DNA of 38,662 nucleotides, from IMG/VR virus record IMGVR_UViG_3300007722_000045, positions 1-38,662 of that record. One strand, given 5' to 3'. The position numbers and the translations under genes are program-made. Origin of the DNA: a virus. The notes beneath the pieces were generated by a model. That model made no database searches and was not told the DNA's origin. It saw nothing but the letters and a program-made list of their open reading frames with translations. Numbering within the stretch: the stretch's first letter is position 1; every line of letters begins with the position of its first letter. Shown piece by piece: positions 23,646-38,198 of the stretch.

Positions 23646-26600
23646 TGGCACAAAATAATAACAAAAAAGGTTTGAAAAAATCTATAAATTTGTTGCCTGT
23701 TCTTTTTAGAACTGAAAAAAACAATAAGTTTTTATCTGGAACTATTGATCAACTAATACAAACTCCAGCACTTAAACGCATTGACGGTTGGGTAGGTAGT
23801 AAAATAACTCCTACTTATAATCCGTTAGCAGATCTTTATATATCTTCTAATTTAAAATCAAAACAAGATTACCAATTAGAACCTGCGTTAGTTGTTACTA
23901 ATGATGTTTTTAAAATTAAAAAAGCAACTTCATACGATGATTTGTTGAATCAATTAGAGTTTGAAGGAGCCAATGTTTCTAACCACAATAGATTATTAAC
24001 ACCTGAGACATACTCTTACGACCCGCACATTAATTGGGATAAGTTTGTTAATTTTGAAAAATACTATTGGTTACCGACGGGCCCTGCAACTGTAAGTATC
24101 TCTGGCGAAACTAAAGAAATTGTAAGCACTTATAATGTTTATGATTCTGACGACGGCATGTTCTATGTGTTTAATCCAGACGGCTTAACTCCATTACCTC
24201 AAATTACATTATATCGAGGCGTCACATACAAATTTAATATTAAATCAGCGCATATGTTTTGGGTCAAGTCTGCTAGAATAGCAGGAACTGAAGGAGCATT
24301 TAGAGGCGCTCAGAATAACGGAATTACAGAAGGTACTGTTACTATTACTGTAGATGAAAGAACACCTAAGACTCTTTACTTTGTTTCTAAAGATAATGTG
24401 TTAAATGGCGGCGAATTTGTTATTAAGACATTAGATGAAAATTCTGTAATTGAAATAGACAAAGAAATTTTAGGAAAGAAAACATACACTTCTTATTCTG
24501 GTGTTGATTTTACTAACGGGTTAGTTATAAATTTTGTAGGAAATGTATACCCTGAATTTTATAGACAAAAAACTTTCATAGTTGAGGGTGTTGGTAATAG
24601 TATTAAACTAGTTGATGTTGCAACTCTCGAAACTCCCGAGCAGTTTGCAGAAGTGTACGACGAAAAGTTTGATAATACTTTCTTCGATTCATATGCTTTT
24701 GATCAATCTAACAACATTGCAGTTACACCGGAATATATTACAATCAATAGAAGCAGTCAGGATTTAAACCCTTGGACTCGTTACAATCGTTGGTTTCATG
24801 AAGATGTTATCAAAACTTCTTGCGAAGCAAACGGTGTGCCAGTATTACTACCGTCTGAACAAAAAGCCAAGCGTCCTATTATTGAATTTAATGCTGATTT
24901 AAAACTTTACAATTTTGGCGGCTGGGCTAAAAAGAATGTGCAGTTTATAGATACTACGACTACTGATGTGTTTTCAACCGCCGAAGGCGCATTAGGCTAT
25001 TATGTCAATGGTGAAGAACTAGGGCAGGGTGATAGAGTAATCTTTTTAGCAGACACTGACGACTTTGTTAACGGAAAAGTGTACGAAGTTAATTTTGTTC
25101 CTATTGCAGGTAAACTTAGAATTAGTTTAGAAGAAATTGCTGACTCTGTCCCTGCCATTGACGATTGTGTTGTAGTAACAAAAGGCACTAATTTAAAAGG
25201 AACTAATTGGTGGTATAATGGAACTACTTGGGTTTTAGGACAACAAAAGACTGTGTTAAATCAACCTCCGTTGTTTGATATATTTGATAGCAACAGAAAT
25301 TCGTACTCTGATGAAACAATTTACAAAGGTAAATTTTCAGGAACAAAAATATTTGGATATAGTGTAGGTAACGGTGCAGTTGATACAGTACTAGGTTTTG
25401 CATTAAAATATAAAGACGTTTCTAATCAGGCATATTATTTGTTTGAAAACTATTTCATGAAAGATGAGTTGTTAGTGATTAACGGTTCCGTTAGTTCAAC
25501 TATAGAAACTTCAGTTGGGTTTATTAAAGATAACACAAATAGAAATTCTCCTGTTTACAAAACCGTATGGACAGATTCAGTATCTTATAATATTCCTGTA
25601 ATTCAATATAATGTAATTGAAGAAGAAATTACTGAAATTGAAATTACATCTATTAAAAATCCTGGTTATCAAGATATGGTAATAGATGTATTTGTTAACA
25701 ATGTAAAGCAAACTATTGATGTTGATTATTCTTTATATGCATCTGGTAGACAATATTTTGTTGCTTTTAATTCACCATTGCAACCTAAAGATAGATTGTA
25801 TTTAAAAATAATTACATCTGCAGAAATAAGTGCTACAGGATTTTACGAAACATCTATTGGATACTCAAACAATCCTTTAAACTTTAATATCAATGGATTT
25901 ACACTAACTGAATTGTCAGATCATGTAAAAACTATGATTGATAGGCACCCGGACTTTACTGGTGTATTTCCGGGTAATGGAAATATTAGAGACATTGCTA
26001 ATTTAACATCTTACGGTACTAGATTAATTTCTAATAAAACTCCGGCAGCATTTGCAACATATTTTATTGCAAATGACGAATTTAGTTTAATTAATGCTAC
26101 TAAAACAATTGCGCAACATTATTCACAATTTAAATTAGCATTAATTGATCAGATTAACAAATTGCAGGGAACATACTCTCCTGCTCAAGCATTAGATATT
26201 GTGTTGCACAATATAAATGCTAATAAAGATAACAGTTTTCCTTATGCAATTAGTGATATGGTTGCATACGGAACAGATGCAGTTACTAGAACATTTCCAG
26301 TCACTGATAAAAGAAATAAAGTATATTCTCTAGTTAATGTTTTTAATTTAACAGAACTATCTTTGAGATCAGTAATTGTATACCATACTGATAATGCCGG
26401 AGTAACAACACAATTATTACACGGTAGGGACTACGAATTTGATTTATATAACAATTCATTTACTGTTAACATAGAACTAGTTAAAGGCGATATTATTACA
26501 GTTGATGATTATCCTTCTACTGAAGGATGCTATGTACCGCCCACGCCTACTAAGTTGGGATTGTATCCTAAATTTGAACCTTCTATATATCTAGACACTA

Positions 26601-29600
26601 GATACACTACTCCAGTTAATGTAATACAAGGTCACGATGGAAGTATAACAGTTGCATTTAATGATTATAGAGATGTTATTATTTTAGAATTTGAAAAACG
26701 AGTTTTTAATAATATTAAAACAAATTATCGTCCTGAATTGTTTGATATTATATCATTTACTCCCGGAGCGTTTAGAAATAATCCTTATACAAGAAAAGAA
26801 ATAAACGAAGTATTGTTAAAAGAATTTTCAAAATGGGACAATTTTTACGGATTAAATTTTACCGAAAATAATACTGCAACTGAGGATCCAAAAACATGGA
26901 GTTACAGTTCAAGTGTTAGTAGCATAACAGGAAGAAATTTACCAGGCAACTGGAGAGCAATTTATAAGTTTTTCTTTGATACTGATCGGCCTCATAGTCA
27001 TCCTTGGGAAATGCTAGGGTTTTCTATCAAGCCTAGTTGGTGGGACAATGAGTACGGTCAAGCACCTTACACTAAAGGTAACAAACGTTTATGGAATGAT
27101 TTAGAAACTGGTTCTATCAAAGATCCTTCTGGAATTATAATTAATTCTTTATATGCAAGACCCGGATTGTCAAACATAATTCCTGTAAATGAGTCTGGTG
27201 AATTATTAATGCCTGCTCAGGCAAACATTGCAACAAATGTTGATTATTTAAAAACGTCTAACAGATGGGAATTTGGCGATCACGGCCCGGTTGAATCTGC
27301 TTGGAGAAAAAGCAGTCTATGGCCATATGCTTTACAAATTTTAGCAGCATTAACTCAGCCTGCAAAATACAGTTCTTTAATGTTTGATACTAGTAGAATA
27401 GAAAAAAATATTGCTGATCAATACATATATTCTGCAACAGGCAAATTTTTAAACTTGTCTAATTTGGTATTATTTCAAGAAACACCTACTACACTTGCTG
27501 CTGGTTACAGTGTATTCTTAATAGAAGCAGGCAAACAAAAAAATAGAAATTATATTGCTAATTTAAAAAGTGAGTTGAGTCACATAACTTTTAAATTGTC
27601 TCATAAACTTGGCGGATTTGTAAACAAAGACAAATTAAAAATTACTATCGATTCTGTAAATCCTTCTAACTCTAACCCCGGAGTTGCTATTACTAACGAA
27701 GATTACGAAATATTTTTAGATAAGAGTAGTCCAGTTAAATCGTTAGGCATTAGTGGAGTCATTGTTGAAAAAACAAACAGAGGATATTCTATTAAAGGAT
27801 ATGACAATAAGATTCCGTCTTTCTATTGTTTAATGCCAATTTTTTCATCAAAAGATCCTGCAATAACAATTGGCGGAAAATCTGAATCTTTTGTTGAATG
27901 GAGTGCATCGGCATCTAATCCAATGGGAGGTTTTGATACAACTTCTGTAAGTACTAATTCCGGATATAGATTTTATAAAAAGGGTCAACTAGTAAGAAAC
28001 AACAGCGTATTTTATAGAGTAAAAGTATCTCACAATTCCGGAACTGCATTTGAAACTGCTAATTTCCAACAGTTGCCTAAACTTCCTGTTACAGGCGGTA
28101 TTACAGTACAACTTCCTTCTAAATATGAGAAAGTTGTAACTAAGGTTCCGTACGGTATTGAATATTCTACAATTTCAGAAGTATATAACGTATTGTTAGG
28201 TTACGGAAAATGGTTAGAGTCCCAAGGAGTAGTGTTTGATGAATACAATCAAGAACTACAAGAAATACTAAATTGGAATTACACTGCTAAAGAATTAATG
28301 TTCTGGGCAAGTCAAAAATGGGCACCTGGAAGTGTTATTACATTAAGTCCGTTTGCTCAAAAATTAAAGTTTGTAAATGATTATGCAGTTGTTGATAATC
28401 TTTTTAATCCGTTCTACGAATACAGCATATTAAATGCTAGCGGAAATTTATTGCCTAGAGGCAACGTATCTGTATTCAGAGAAGAAGATGATTTTATTTT
28501 AACAACTTCAAATACTCGCGAAGGAATTTATTTTACTAGATTAAATCTAATTCAAAGAGAACATACACTAATATTTGAAAATAATACTTTATTCAATGAT
28601 GTAATATATGACCATGAAACCGGATATAGACAGCGTAGAGTTAAACTAACTGGATTTATAACTGACAATTGGAACGGAGATGTATTCAGTCCCGGTTTTG
28701 TATACGACGAAGCAAATATTACAACCTGGAATCAATATGTTGATTATAGTGCAGGCGATGTAGTATCTTTTAATGGAAATTATTATGCTGCTGTCAATAA
28801 AGTAAACGGTACAGAATCATTTGATTTTAACCAATGGAGAGTATTGGGCAGTAAACCTGTTGCAGAATTAATTCCTAACTTCGATTATAAAATTAGTCAG
28901 TTTGAAGATTTTTATAGTCTCGACATTGATAACTTTGACAATGCACAACAATTAGCCGCACAGCATTTAACTGGCTATAGTCCTAGGATTTACTTAGATA
29001 ACTTAATTCCTAATGCTATTAGTCAATATAAATTTTACCAAGGGTTCATCAAAGAAAAAGGAACAAAAAATGCTATTGACAAATTAGCAAAAGCCAGTGC
29101 AACTTCCCAGAACAGCAAAATAGATTACTATGAAAATTGGGCTGTTAGAATTGGTGATTACGGATCTTTTACAACTGATCAGACTGTAGAAATTAATCTA
29201 TCTGAAGAACAATTTTTAGAAAATCCTCAAATTTTGCAAACAGTAGAAAATGTTCCTGTTGTTAAAAATAAATTTATATCTTACAAAACTTCTAAAGATG
29301 TTGTAATTAAACCTGTAGATTATAACCATATGCCGTTTGCTACAACAAACACATATAACTCTGACAGCATCTCAATGTTGCCTCATGCAGGTTATGTAAG
29401 AATTGATGATATTACTGCAACTGCATATAACAATAATAGTCTTTTAGACATTGCCAACAATCGAGGTATAAACGAGGGAAATACTGTTTGGTTAGGATTT
29501 AAAGAAAACGGCGATTGGGATGTTTTACGATATACTAGATTAAATGCAAAAATAACTGATGTTTCTATTCTAGTGCCAGGTGTTACTATGTTGGTTACAA

Positions 29601-32600
29601 CTGATTTACACCATAATATCAATCCCGGTGATAGTATAAGTATTACTCAATTTGACGGATTAGTTGACGGAATATACACAGTTGATTCCACTCCGGAACT
29701 TAACCAATTTATAATTTACTCAACTAACACTGAATTGTTCGATACATTTTATCCTGGTATAGGAATGTTGTTTAAATTTGTAAGTTCACGATTTGATAGT
29801 TTTGATTCTTTATCTTATTTAGATACACTTGGAAATATTAGACCAGGTGAAAAAGTCTGGGTCGACAATATTAATTCCGCAAATGACGTAACTAAATGGG
29901 GTGTGTATGAAAAAACAGATAATTTTTATGCTTCTAGTAGAATCCCTCCGACCACTGATTTCCAATTAACTAGCAATCAACGATATGGTTACAATATTAC
30001 GGGTAACGAAATAGGAAACCACATTGTTGTTGCGTCACCTGATTTCTATTCTAATATTACTGACACATATGGCAAAATATATACTTACAACAGAGTAGGG
30101 ACAGAACCTAGCAAGTTGTTATATACTGGCGGCATCGGCCCCCAAATATCTAAAACTGACGTTTACTATACTGGAACAAATGTTGTAATGTTTGGCTCTA
30201 GTCTTAAAATTGATTCAGATTCTGATTTAATCTTTGCAGGTCTGCCATTAGCATCATATGTTAAAGACACTAATGAAACCAATAGACTTTCCGAAGTAAA
30301 CATTAGTGAAACTCCCAATACTAATGCAGATCAAGGTGTTATTAAGATAATAAAATACAATTTTGATATTTCTGCAAATGTTAAAGAATGGGTATTTGCA
30401 AGTCCTTCGAGACATGCAAACGCTAAATTTGGGACCGACATTTTTGTAGCATCTACTTCTGCAACATCTAAAATTGTGTTTGTATCTAGTCCCGGACAAG
30501 ACAGTTCAAAAGGTGCAGTACACTATTCTAGATTAGATATTATATCTACTGCAACAATAGAAATTGCTACTAGCACAAATGTTGAATTAGATACAACAGG
30601 TGTTATTGCTGGTGCAAAATTTGGAACCAGTATTGCAGGTAGTGTAGATGGCAGAATTATTGCAGTAGCAGCCCCCGGTGATGTTTCTGCTGGTGTTGGC
30701 GTCGCCAACACCGCCACTCCTAATAGCGGTGCAGTACACATTTATTCCACTACAGATTTTGATGAATATACAAGAACTCAAACTATTACTGTAGATGATT
30801 TATTTGTTTCTAATGTTGTTCAAGAAGGTGATTTGTTTGCTTCTAAAATAGTAATGGATAAAGCAGGCAGCACTTTATTTGTAACAGCACCTAAGGCTCA
30901 CGACAATTTAAAAATTGGTAAAGTACTAGTCTTTAAATCTGTTTTAACAGGAACTTACGAACTTTCTCAAGTCATTGTTAATCCTTATACATCTAATGGG
31001 TATGATTTTGGAACTGACTTAGAAATCAGCCCTGACGGAAATACTTTAGTTGTTTCTAGTCTAGGGGCCAGTCACAGACCGTATGTTACATTTGATGTAC
31101 ACGTAGATACTGTTGACGGAGTTGATTACTTACTAGACGAAACAAGTGAAGAAAGACCGTCTTCTACTACTTTTGATTCCGGAACAGTACAGTTTTACTC
31201 TACATTAAAAAATTCTGGAGCAGTTTATACTTTTGTTAAAGGCACTGATCAATTTGTGTACGGTCAAGAACTGTTTGATAATTCAGTACAGACAGATCAA
31301 TTATATGGAAATAGTTTATATATTTCTAACAGCACAATTGCAATAGGCGCCCCTGGACAAAAATTTGATAGTTCTCAAAATTGTGCCGCATATTTTTACG
31401 ATACAAAAACTTCTAGTTTGAACAACTGGTTAATTGTTCGAGAGCAAGAAGATTTAGTTGACTTATCTAAAATACGTGCAGTTAAAACAATTGACACTCA
31501 GGAACAAAATGTAGTTGATTATTTAGAAATCATTGACCCTATTAAAGGTAAAATATCAGGAACAGCAGATCAAGAACTTACATTTAAGTCTTTATTTGAT
31601 CCTGCAATTTACTCTATAGGTGTTGACGGAGTTGTAACTGACAACAATGCCAACTGGTTAGATGACCACGTTGGTGAGTTATGGTGGGACCTAAGTGTTG
31701 TAAAATACGTGTTATATGAACAAGGAGAATTAGAATTCCGCCGCAACAATTGGAATAACTTATTCCCTGGTTCTACAATTGATATTTACGAATGGGTAAA
31801 GTCGCCGTATCTTCCATCACAGTGGGCTGCAATTGCAGATACAAATGAAGGACTTGCTGCCGGCATCAGCGGTCAGCCTAAAAACTCTGACAACTCTGTA
31901 GTATCAGTTAAACAAAAATGGGATCCGGTTTCTAACTCGTTTAGCAATGTATACTATTTCTGGGTTAAGAATAAAGTTACAGTTCCTGAATCGATTAACA
32001 GAAGAATTAGTGCATATGAAACTGCTATATTGATTGCAGACCCTAAAAAACAAGGTTTAAAATTTGCCAGTATTATTGCTAATGATGCAGTCATGTTGAC
32101 AAACATGCAAGATACAATAGTTGCTAACAAAATAAATTTATCTATTAACTTTGATACGATTGATAATCAAAATAATAAACATACTGAATGGTTGTTATTG
32201 CAAGAAGGTAATTCTACAGACAAACCTGTAGCATCTCTTGTTGAAAAAATGATTACAAGTTTAATAGGAAAAGATTCTGCTAGTAACTTAGTTCCAGCAG
32301 ATAGTTTACCTAGCAGAATACGTTACGGTATCGGCACCCGTCCTCAACAATCTATGTTTGTTAACAAGATTAATGCGTTGAGATCATTTGTTGAATATGC
32401 AAATAGTGTTTTGATAAAAAATAATATTGTTGATGTTGTTAATTTAGAAAAATTTAATAGTGCAGATACAATTCCAAATTCTATATACGGTCATTACGAT
32501 GCATTGGTAGAAGATTTAATTGAAAGAGATTTTACAATCGTAACTAGAAAGTTGCAACAAGCGCAATTAGCATGCACAGTTGTTAACGGTAGAATTGTAA

Positions 32601-35600
32601 ATGTACAGATTATTAATCCCGGTTTTGGATACGGACAATTAAACTCTGTAGCAGATGTTTATAATGTTGAATCTAACAACTGGATCGGTCCTACTGTAAA
32701 AGTTCAAGGTAATGGTTACGGTGCTGAATTAACTACTGAAATTAATGCGGCAGGCCAACTAGTTAAAGTTAATATAATAAATCAAGGCATGGGATATACT
32801 TCTGCTCCTTCTTTAACTGTGAGACGTTATACAGTTGTTGTTTCTGCAGATGACACAGTTAATAATCGTTGGAGCAAATACATTTGGGATTATACAAATA
32901 AAAAGTGGATTAGACAATATACACAAAATTATAATACTCCACAATTTTGGAATTACGTAGATTGGACAGAGGAAACATACAATCCTTCTCAAGATATAAT
33001 TGCAACCATTGATGAACCATATCAATTAAATGTATTAACAAACATACCGGCTGGAAATTACGTAAAAATTAGAAACGCCGGTGACGGTAGGTATTTAATT
33101 TTACGAAAAGTAACCGAAGATCAAGCCGTAGGATCTTATAACTTAGATTACGATTTAGTTTATCAAGAAAAAGGTACTATTCAAATTAGTGATGTATTGT
33201 GGAATACTCGTCAATCTGTGTTTGGCTGGGATCAGCAAGCAGGTTGGTCGTTAACACTATTTGATCAACAACCTACAGTAGAAATTGAAAATATTCTTCG
33301 TGGAATTTTAGATGATGTATTTGTTAATCAACTAAAGGTATACTATAACTTGATTTTCTTTAAGATGGTTAAGTATGCTGTTAGCGAACAAAAATTTATT
33401 GATTGGGCATTCAAAACTGCGTTTATTAATGTAGTTAATTATGCGGGAGCACTTGATCAACGACCTGTGTACAAACTAAACAACGAAAATTATTATAATT
33501 CTTACATTGAGGAAGCCAAGCCGTTCCATACTCAGGTTAGAAATTTTACAGTTAACTATACAGCAACTGACGTTACTAATGCTATTATAACTGACTTTGA
33601 TTTACCAAGTGTGTATGACATTGAATTGAAACAATTTAGACCAATTACTTTTGGTAGTACTGAATTGAATCAATACCCTTGGAAGTCTTGGGCAAATAAT
33701 TATACTTACTCTGTAGGTGAGATTGAAATCTTTAGTGGCGGCGGTGGATATGATGTTCCTCCTATTGTGGAGATTGTTGCACAACCTGGAGATACTGGTT
33801 CGGGTGCAAAAGCCGAAGCATATATTGCACTAGGAAAAGTCTCAAAAATTATTGTTACTAATCCAGGAACAGGGTATACTGCTACACCCATTATTAATTT
33901 ATTAGGCGGCGGCTCTACACAATTAACAACTGCAAAAGTAGGTAGTAGACTAGTTAACGATAAAGTACGATCTAACAAAGTTACAATTAAGTTTGATAGA
34001 GTTGCAGGATACAATGAAGTAACTACATTGTCTGCCACTGACAACTATGTTGTTACAACTAAACAAACTGAATTTCCGTTAACATGGGTTCCTAATCCTG
34101 ATAAGAATTTTATTGTTGTTAAAGTTAATGGAATTAGAGTGTTGTCCGGCGATTATTCTATTAAATTATATACAGAAAAATTTAATGGATACAGTAAGAA
34201 ATTTGGATCTCTTATATTGGTTAATCTTCCGGGAAATAAATCCGTAGTTAGCATTACCTACAAAAAAGATAGTTCTTTGTACAATGCAGTAGATCGTATT
34301 AGAGACTTTTATTCACCAACTGACGGTATGCCTGGTAATACTGCTACTATGTTAATGTTAGGGTTAGAGTACCCTGGTGTAACGGTTGACACATTACCAT
34401 TTGCTGAAAGCGCAGGATGGGATAGCACACCATTTGGAGACAGCAATTGGGATGACTACATACCTGAAGAAGGTTATTATAGAATAGTTAGCACTGGTAC
34501 TACATCTACTTTTACATTGCCTTATGTACCTTCTTTAGGTGAGCGTATTAATGCATACTTAACCAATGTTGGCGCCGACAAACCAATTAGAATTGATGAT
34601 CCATATTTTAACGATTACAACGGAGTAACTGTTCAACCTAATGGAAGAAAAACTGCTCCTGCAGGATCTACAATGGAAACTTTTGTAGGAGACGGATATG
34701 TTAACTCAATTGATATTGCAACAACTTCTACAGGTATAATTGAATTTAGATTAGAAGCAAGTGATGGATCTAGTCTTGTAATTGACCTTGATTTAGACAC
34801 TTATGTATCTGGCGGCAGTGTTATTGACGGAATATTAAGTCGCTCTGATGATTTAGAAGATATCAATATAGACGGTGATGCGTTTGTATCTACTACTAAT
34901 AGTTACGGTCCTGAAGAAAATTTACCAGGTCGAGTATCTGATACACTTGGTATGAATGTTTACACATATCCTAACGCCGGCGCTGCGTTAGTAGTTAACA
35001 AAAAGTATATTCGAGATACTGATGTTGTAAGATACGACATTGGCCACGTACCACCAACATCTGAATCTGTTGAAGTTTTACTTGACAATATAAAATTAAC
35101 AAACAATGTAGAATATACAATTGATTTTAAAACAAATGAAATTGTATTAGAAGTTGATCCGTATTTGGCAATTCGCGGCCCGTTCTACAGCACAGAAGAT
35201 GTGTTGCCAACAGGCGGCGGCGAATTAGTTTCTGGACCAGCCGGCGACGATACTTCTACAGGACCTTATAGTTTAGGATTCCAATGGAATATGTTCGGAA
35301 CAAATTACAGTCAAGTGCATATAGGAACTAACGGATACTTAACATTTGGCGGAGGCGACAATCAATATTCTCCATTAGCATTAGGTCAGTTAATATATCC
35401 TGCTATCTATGTTGAGTATTGTGACCTGTGGCAAGATTACGGTATTAATACATCTACTGGTGCAAGAGATGTTCCTCTTTCAAGCGGTGCCATTCCGGGC
35501 ATATATGTAACAACTGGTACTGTTGGAAACTTTAATTACTGGAAAATGCGTTTTGCTGGAACACATTATGATCGCCGAAATGCAACAGGTGCAACAGTAC

Positions 35601-38197
35601 CTGCCTACCAATATGAAGTGACATTATACTCTGATGGTGCAAATCAGTATGTTGAGATGATTTATGAAAACACTTGGAGAAGTTTAAGTGTTAACGATGA
35701 CTTGGCATTTGTTGCAGGTATTGCACAAGGCCGAGTTGGATCTACTCTCGGCGAAGGTGTAGAAGTTAATTATGAATTTATTCCGAGTAATAGCAGTCAT
35801 GTATACTACAGTACTGCTAATGGAGGTAACTGGCAATATGCAGGCCGAGGTAGTTTTAATCCTTTTGCTGATCCTACTGCAATACAACCGGGCGTTATCT
35901 CGTTAGACAATGCAGTAGTTATTACTGTTATTGACGAGTCAAGTATATCTGCTGCTGAAATTGAACTTGAATGGAATAACTTTAGAACACATTATCCTAA
36001 TAGACGCTTCTGTTTGTTAAGACCTGAAGAAGATTTAAACGGTAACGATATTAAAGTCCCCCCAAATTTTACTGGAAGTTTTAGAGCGTTAGGTCCTATT
36101 GATGTTAACCGTGATAGAGGTGATGTAGATCGTGCTTCAGATTGGTTTATATTATGCAGTCTTGAAGCATTACGACCTGGTTCAGTAGTAGGTCTTGCAA
36201 TTGACAATTCTGGCAGTATGTTGCCTGCCTCTGTACAAGCATCTATTGATTTGTTCTTATTAAAGGCTAACGCAGCCGGACTAATAGTTGACTACAGATT
36301 AATGCCTAATGAAAACTGGGCACTCATGTGGGACGTTAATGATCTATTAGAACCTGCAATCGATGAATTTAAATCACAATTACTTTCTATTACTACTATT
36401 GATGTCGGCGGCAAAAATATGTTGCAGAAAGATTCAATAAGAATCAGTAATGCAACAGCAAAAAATAATTTTATTTTTGCACCTAGTGCAACAGATGTTC
36501 GTAGCAGTTATGTAACAGTTAATGGTATTAAGAAAACAAATTACACTATCTTTGGGACAAATGGTACTACAGGAAGAGCAGTTTTAAAATTTACAACTGA
36601 TCTTAACACAGCCGACTTATTACAAGTTTGGTTGTTTGCTGCTGATCCTAAAGCGTATAGCGAGGTACAAGAACAGGTAATCAATGCCAGCGTAAGTCAG
36701 CGCTCATTTACTTTATTGTATCCTCCTGGCAACATAGAACCAGCACATAGTCAAATTATTGTTGAAAAAGACGGAGTTCGTTTAACACCTCCTGATACAG
36801 TTTATTATGTTGCTGCTGCCGGACAACGAATTTTTAGTTTAGAACAGCATACTAATTATCCACAAGGATTGCCAGATGCTGCAACAGTAGAAGTATATGT
36901 TAACGGAGTTAGAAAGAAATTTAGTCGTTCGATCAAACTACTTCAAAATCAAAATGTTGTACAATTTAGTCAAACTTCAATCAATGACGGAGATGTAATT
37001 GCTATTACTATTCTTCGTAATAACGACTATGCTGTTTATAATGGAAAACTTGAATTAACTAATAGAGTTGATGTAAGTAATTCTAGCATTATTAAAGTTA
37101 CTACTTTTACTAACCACGACAGTAGCCAATTCCGAAAAGAACGATTCCCAGGAACAGCAAGCGGAATATTTAATCTAAGTAGAAAAGTTTTAAACAGTAA
37201 TTATGTTTGGGTCGAAGTTAACGGTAAACCTGTTACTAGAGGCGTAGATTTTTATGTTGAAAAAGATAAGAAAACTGTTAAGTTTTCTAACAACTATCCA
37301 TTGACTAAAACTGACGTTGTGGTAATTACTACTGTATCTGATCAGATATCAGATACGTTAATTGGGTATAGAATTTTCCAAGATAATTTAGGAAGAACAC
37401 ATTACAAGAGATTAAGTGCTGCACATTCTACTCAACTTGCTGCTAATTTTTCTACTACTGATACAGAAATAACAGTAGAAGATGCTAGCGTATTAACTCC
37501 TCCTAACCCGGGAAAAAATTTACCAGGTATTATTTTAATTAATGGTGAACGCATTGAGTTTTACAGAATTGAAGGTAACAAATTGTATGCCATCCGTAGA
37601 GGTACATTAGGAACTGGAGTTAAAGCAGTACATAAAGAAGGTAGTCTAGTTATAGATCAAGGTCTAAAACAAAGTATATATGTGCCTGAATACAATGTAA
37701 CTGATAAGTTCTCAGTTAATACTACAACGGCAATATGGACAATGACTAATATTATTGTTGACCAAGACTTAGATTACAACAATATTGATATTACATATCA
37801 AGGACGTAAATTAAGAAAACCGGGGCAAGTATACACTGTTACAGATACTTCTGTAGCATATGATTCTAATGAAATTAACAGTTACGGAACTTTGTCAAAT
37901 GTAACATTAATTCCTGAGTTTAGTATTAATACATTGACAAATTCTGTTACGTTGGCATTTAATCCTACATTAAATTCTGAATTAATATTATCTCGTCATA
38001 CTCTACACGATGTAGGCATTGGCTATGTAGCATTACACACTAGAGATACTGAACAAGTTAAGTTCTTGTTATCTCGACCATCTTTTGTGCCAGATAAATA
38101 CTACTATGGTCAGAACGCTGATACTGAGCAGTATATTGTTCTAGAAGGCGGCGATACATTAGACAGCGAAACCGGAGATCCATTAATAGGTCAATAA
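23645..38197 (+). CDS. Giant baseplate protein, gp7-like position, with multiple adhesin-like modules (4850 aa)
   Basis: One uninterrupted frame of 4850 codons follows gp6; T4 gp7 there has 1032. The N-terminus ([50 protein letters not shown]) resembles wedge proteins of marine T4-like phages. Modules by eye: cupredoxin-like fold at 187-265 without evident metal ligands; mixed structural repeats to about 2100; seven FG-GAP-like units at 2120-2590; four NPGxGY-type motifs near 2989, 3046, 3364 and 3404; a nidogen-like segment about 3855-4060; a MIDAS-like DNSGSM at 4187-4192; and beta repeats near the end, including [20 protein letters not shown] at about 4625. It is translationally coupled to gp6 and followed by a fibre gene. 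It probably forms the outer wedge and contributes to host contact. The gp7 link is positional. Confidence 0.8.
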   Translation: MAQNNNKKGLKKSINLLPVLFRTEKNNKFLSGTIDQLIQTPALKRIDGWVGSKITPTYNPLADLYISSNLKSKQDYQLEPALVVTNDVFKIKKATSYDDLLNQLEFEGANVSNHNRLLTPETYSYDPHINWDKFVNFEKYYWLPTGPATVSISGETKEIVSTYNVYDSDDGMFYVFNPDGLTPLPQITLYRGVTYKFNIKSAHMFWVKSARIAGTEGAFRGAQNNGITEGTVTITVDERTPKTLYFVSKDNVLNGGEFVIKTLDENSVIEIDKEILGKKTYTSYSGVDFTNGLVINFVGNVYPEFYRQKTFIVEGVGNSIKLVDVATLETPEQFAEVYDEKFDNTFFDSYAFDQSNNIAVTPEYITINRSSQDLNPWTRYNRWFHEDVIKTSCEANGVPVLLPSEQKAKRPIIEFNADLKLYNFGGWAKKNVQFIDTTTTDVFSTAEGALGYYVNGEELGQGDRVIFLADTDDFVNGKVYEVNFVPIAGKLRISLEEIADSVPAIDDCVVVTKGTNLKGTNWWYNGTTWVLGQQKTVLNQPPLFDIFDSNRNSYSDETIYKGKFSGTKIFGYSVGNGAVDTVLGFALKYKDVSNQAYYLFENYFMKDELLVINGSVSSTIETSVGFIKDNTNRNSPVYKTVWTDSVSYNIPVIQYNVIEEEITEIEITSIKNPGYQDMVIDVFVNNVKQTIDVDYSLYASGRQYFVAFNSPLQPKDRLYLKIITSAEISATGFYETSIGYSNNPLNFNINGFTLTELSDHVKTMIDRHPDFTGVFPGNGNIRDIANLTSYGTRLISNKTPAAFATYFIANDEFSLINATKTIAQHYSQFKLALIDQINKLQGTYSPAQALDIVLHNINANKDNSFPYAISDMVAYGTDAVTRTFPVTDKRNKVYSLVNVFNLTELSLRSVIVYHTDNAGVTTQLLHGRDYEFDLYNNSFTVNIELVKGDIITVDDYPSTEGCYVPPTPTKLGLYPKFEPSIYLDTRYTTPVNVIQGHDGSITVAFNDYRDVIILEFEKRVFNNIKTNYRPELFDIISFTPGAFRNNPYTRKEINEVLLKEFSKWDNFYGLNFTENNTATEDPKTWSYSSSVSSITGRNLPGNWRAIYKFFFDTDRPHSHPWEMLGFSIKPSWWDNEYGQAPYTKGNKRLWNDLETGSIKDPSGIIINSLYARPGLSNIIPVNESGELLMPAQANIATNVDYLKTSNRWEFGDHGPVESAWRKSSLWPYALQILAALTQPAKYSSLMFDTSRIEKNIADQYIYSATGKFLNLSNLVLFQETPTTLAAGYSVFLIEAGKQKNRNYIANLKSELSHITFKLSHKLGGFVNKDKLKITIDSVNPSNSNPGVAITNEDYEIFLDKSSPVKSLGISGVIVEKTNRGYSIKGYDNKIPSFYCLMPIFSSKDPAITIGGKSESFVEWSASASNPMGGFDTTSVSTNSGYRFYKKGQLVRNNSVFYRVKVSHNSGTAFETANFQQLPKLPVTGGITVQLPSKYEKVVTKVPYGIEYSTISEVYNVLLGYGKWLESQGVVFDEYNQELQEILNWNYTAKELMFWASQKWAPGSVITLSPFAQKLKFVNDYAVVDNLFNPFYEYSILNASGNLLPRGNVSVFREEDDFILTTSNTREGIYFTRLNLIQREHTLIFENNTLFNDVIYDHETGYRQRRVKLTGFITDNWNGDVFSPGFVYDEANITTWNQYVDYSAGDVVSFNGNYYAAVNKVNGTESFDFNQWRVLGSKPVAELIPNFDYKISQFEDFYSLDIDNFDNAQQLAAQHLTGYSPRIYLDNLIPNAISQYKFYQGFIKEKGTKNAIDKLAKASATSQNSKIDYYENWAVRIGDYGSFTTDQTVEINLSEEQFLENPQILQTVENVPVVKNKFISYKTSKDVVIKPVDYNHMPFATTNTYNSDSISMLPHAGYVRIDDITATAYNNNSLLDIANNRGINEGNTVWLGFKENGDWDVLRYTRLNAKITDVSILVPGVTMLVTTDLHHNINPGDSISITQFDGLVDGIYTVDSTPELNQFIIYSTNTELFDTFYPGIGMLFKFVSSRFDSFDSLSYLDTLGNIRPGEKVWVDNINSANDVTKWGVYEKTDNFYASSRIPPTTDFQLTSNQRYGYNITGNEIGNHIVVASPDFYSNITDTYGKIYTYNRVGTEPSKLLYTGGIGPQISKTDVYYTGTNVVMFGSSLKIDSDSDLIFAGLPLASYVKDTNETNRLSEVNISETPNTNADQGVIKIIKYNFDISANVKEWVFASPSRHANAKFGTDIFVASTSATSKIVFVSSPGQDSSKGAVHYSRLDIISTATIEIATSTNVELDTTGVIAGAKFGTSIAGSVDGRIIAVAAPGDVSAGVGVANTATPNSGAVHIYSTTDFDEYTRTQTITVDDLFVSNVVQEGDLFASKIVMDKAGSTLFVTAPKAHDNLKIGKVLVFKSVLTGTYELSQVIVNPYTSNGYDFGTDLEISPDGNTLVVSSLGASHRPYVTFDVHVDTVDGVDYLLDETSEERPSSTTFDSGTVQFYSTLKNSGAVYTFVKGTDQFVYGQELFDNSVQTDQLYGNSLYISNSTIAIGAPGQKFDSSQNCAAYFYDTKTSSLNNWLIVREQEDLVDLSKIRAVKTIDTQEQNVVDYLEIIDPIKGKISGTADQELTFKSLFDPAIYSIGVDGVVTDNNANWLDDHVGELWWDLSVVKYVLYEQGELEFRRNNWNNLFPGSTIDIYEWVKSPYLPSQWAAIADTNEGLAAGISGQPKNSDNSVVSVKQKWDPVSNSFSNVYYFWVKNKVTVPESINRRISAYETAILIADPKKQGLKFASIIANDAVMLTNMQDTIVANKINLSINFDTIDNQNNKHTEWLLLQEGNSTDKPVASLVEKMITSLIGKDSASNLVPADSLPSRIRYGIGTRPQQSMFVNKINALRSFVEYANSVLIKNNIVDVVNLEKFNSADTIPNSIYGHYDALVEDLIERDFTIVTRKLQQAQLACTVVNGRIVNVQIINPGFGYGQLNSVADVYNVESNNWIGPTVKVQGNGYGAELTTEINAAGQLVKVNIINQGMGYTSAPSLTVRRYTVVVSADDTVNNRWSKYIWDYTNKKWIRQYTQNYNTPQFWNYVDWTEETYNPSQDIIATIDEPYQLNVLTNIPAGNYVKIRNAGDGRYLILRKVTEDQAVGSYNLDYDLVYQEKGTIQISDVLWNTRQSVFGWDQQAGWSLTLFDQQPTVEIENILRGILDDVFVNQLKVYYNLIFFKMVKYAVSEQKFIDWAFKTAFINVVNYAGALDQRPVYKLNNENYYNSYIEEAKPFHTQVRNFTVNYTATDVTNAIITDFDLPSVYDIELKQFRPITFGSTELNQYPWKSWANNYTYSVGEIEIFSGGGGYDVPPIVEIVAQPGDTGSGAKAEAYIALGKVSKIIVTNPGTGYTATPIINLLGGGSTQLTTAKVGSRLVNDKVRSNKVTIKFDRVAGYNEVTTLSATDNYVVTTKQTEFPLTWVPNPDKNFIVVKVNGIRVLSGDYSIKLYTEKFNGYSKKFGSLILVNLPGNKSVVSITYKKDSSLYNAVDRIRDFYSPTDGMPGNTATMLMLGLEYPGVTVDTLPFAESAGWDSTPFGDSNWDDYIPEEGYYRIVSTGTTSTFTLPYVPSLGERINAYLTNVGADKPIRIDDPYFNDYNGVTVQPNGRKTAPAGSTMETFVGDGYVNSIDIATTSTGIIEFRLEASDGSSLVIDLDLDTYVSGGSVIDGILSRSDDLEDINIDGDAFVSTTNSYGPEENLPGRVSDTLGMNVYTYPNAGAALVVNKKYIRDTDVVRYDIGHVPPTSESVEVLLDNIKLTNNVEYTIDFKTNEIVLEVDPYLAIRGPFYSTEDVLPTGGGELVSGPAGDDTSTGPYSLGFQWNMFGTNYSQVHIGTNGYLTFGGGDNQYSPLALGQLIYPAIYVEYCDLWQDYGINTSTGARDVPLSSGAIPGIYVTTGTVGNFNYWKMRFAGTHYDRRNATGATVPAYQYEVTLYSDGANQYVEMIYENTWRSLSVNDDLAFVAGIAQGRVGSTLGEGVEVNYEFIPSNSSHVYYSTANGGNWQYAGRGSFNPFADPTAIQPGVISLDNAVVITVIDESSISAAEIELEWNNFRTHYPNRRFCLLRPEEDLNGNDIKVPPNFTGSFRALGPIDVNRDRGDVDRASDWFILCSLEALRPGSVVGLAIDNSGSMLPASVQASIDLFLLKANAAGLIVDYRLMPNENWALMWDVNDLLEPAIDEFKSQLLSITTIDVGGKNMLQKDSIRISNATAKNNFIFAPSATDVRSSYVTVNGIKKTNYTIFGTNGTTGRAVLKFTTDLNTADLLQVWLFAADPKAYSEVQEQVINASVSQRSFTLLYPPGNIEPAHSQIIVEKDGVRLTPPDTVYYVAAAGQRIFSLEQHTNYPQGLPDAATVEVYVNGVRKKFSRSIKLLQNQNVVQFSQTSINDGDVIAITILRNNDYAVYNGKLELTNRVDVSNSSIIKVTTFTNHDSSQFRKERFPGTASGIFNLSRKVLNSNYVWVEVNGKPVTRGVDFYVEKDKKTVKFSNNYPLTKTDVVVITTVSDQISDTLIGYRIFQDNLGRTHYKRLSAAHSTQLAANFSTTDTEITVEDASVLTPPNPGKNLPGIILINGERIEFYRIEGNKLYAIRRGTLGTGVKAVHKEGSLVIDQGLKQSIYVPEYNVTDKFSVNTTTAIWTMTNIIVDQDLDYNNIDITYQGRKLRKPGQVYTVTDTSVAYDSNEINSYGTLSNVTLIPEFSINTLTNSVTLAFNPTLNSELILSRHTLHDVGIGYVALHTRDTEQVKFLLSRPSFVPDKYYYGQNADTEQYIVLEGGDTLDSETGDPLIGQ

Positions 38198-38198
38198 T

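Noticed and set aside
36110-36130. RGD tripeptide in the giant protein ([10 protein letters not shown])
   Set aside because: RGD is an animal integrin ligand with no meaning for a bacterial host; three residues occur easily by chance in 4850.
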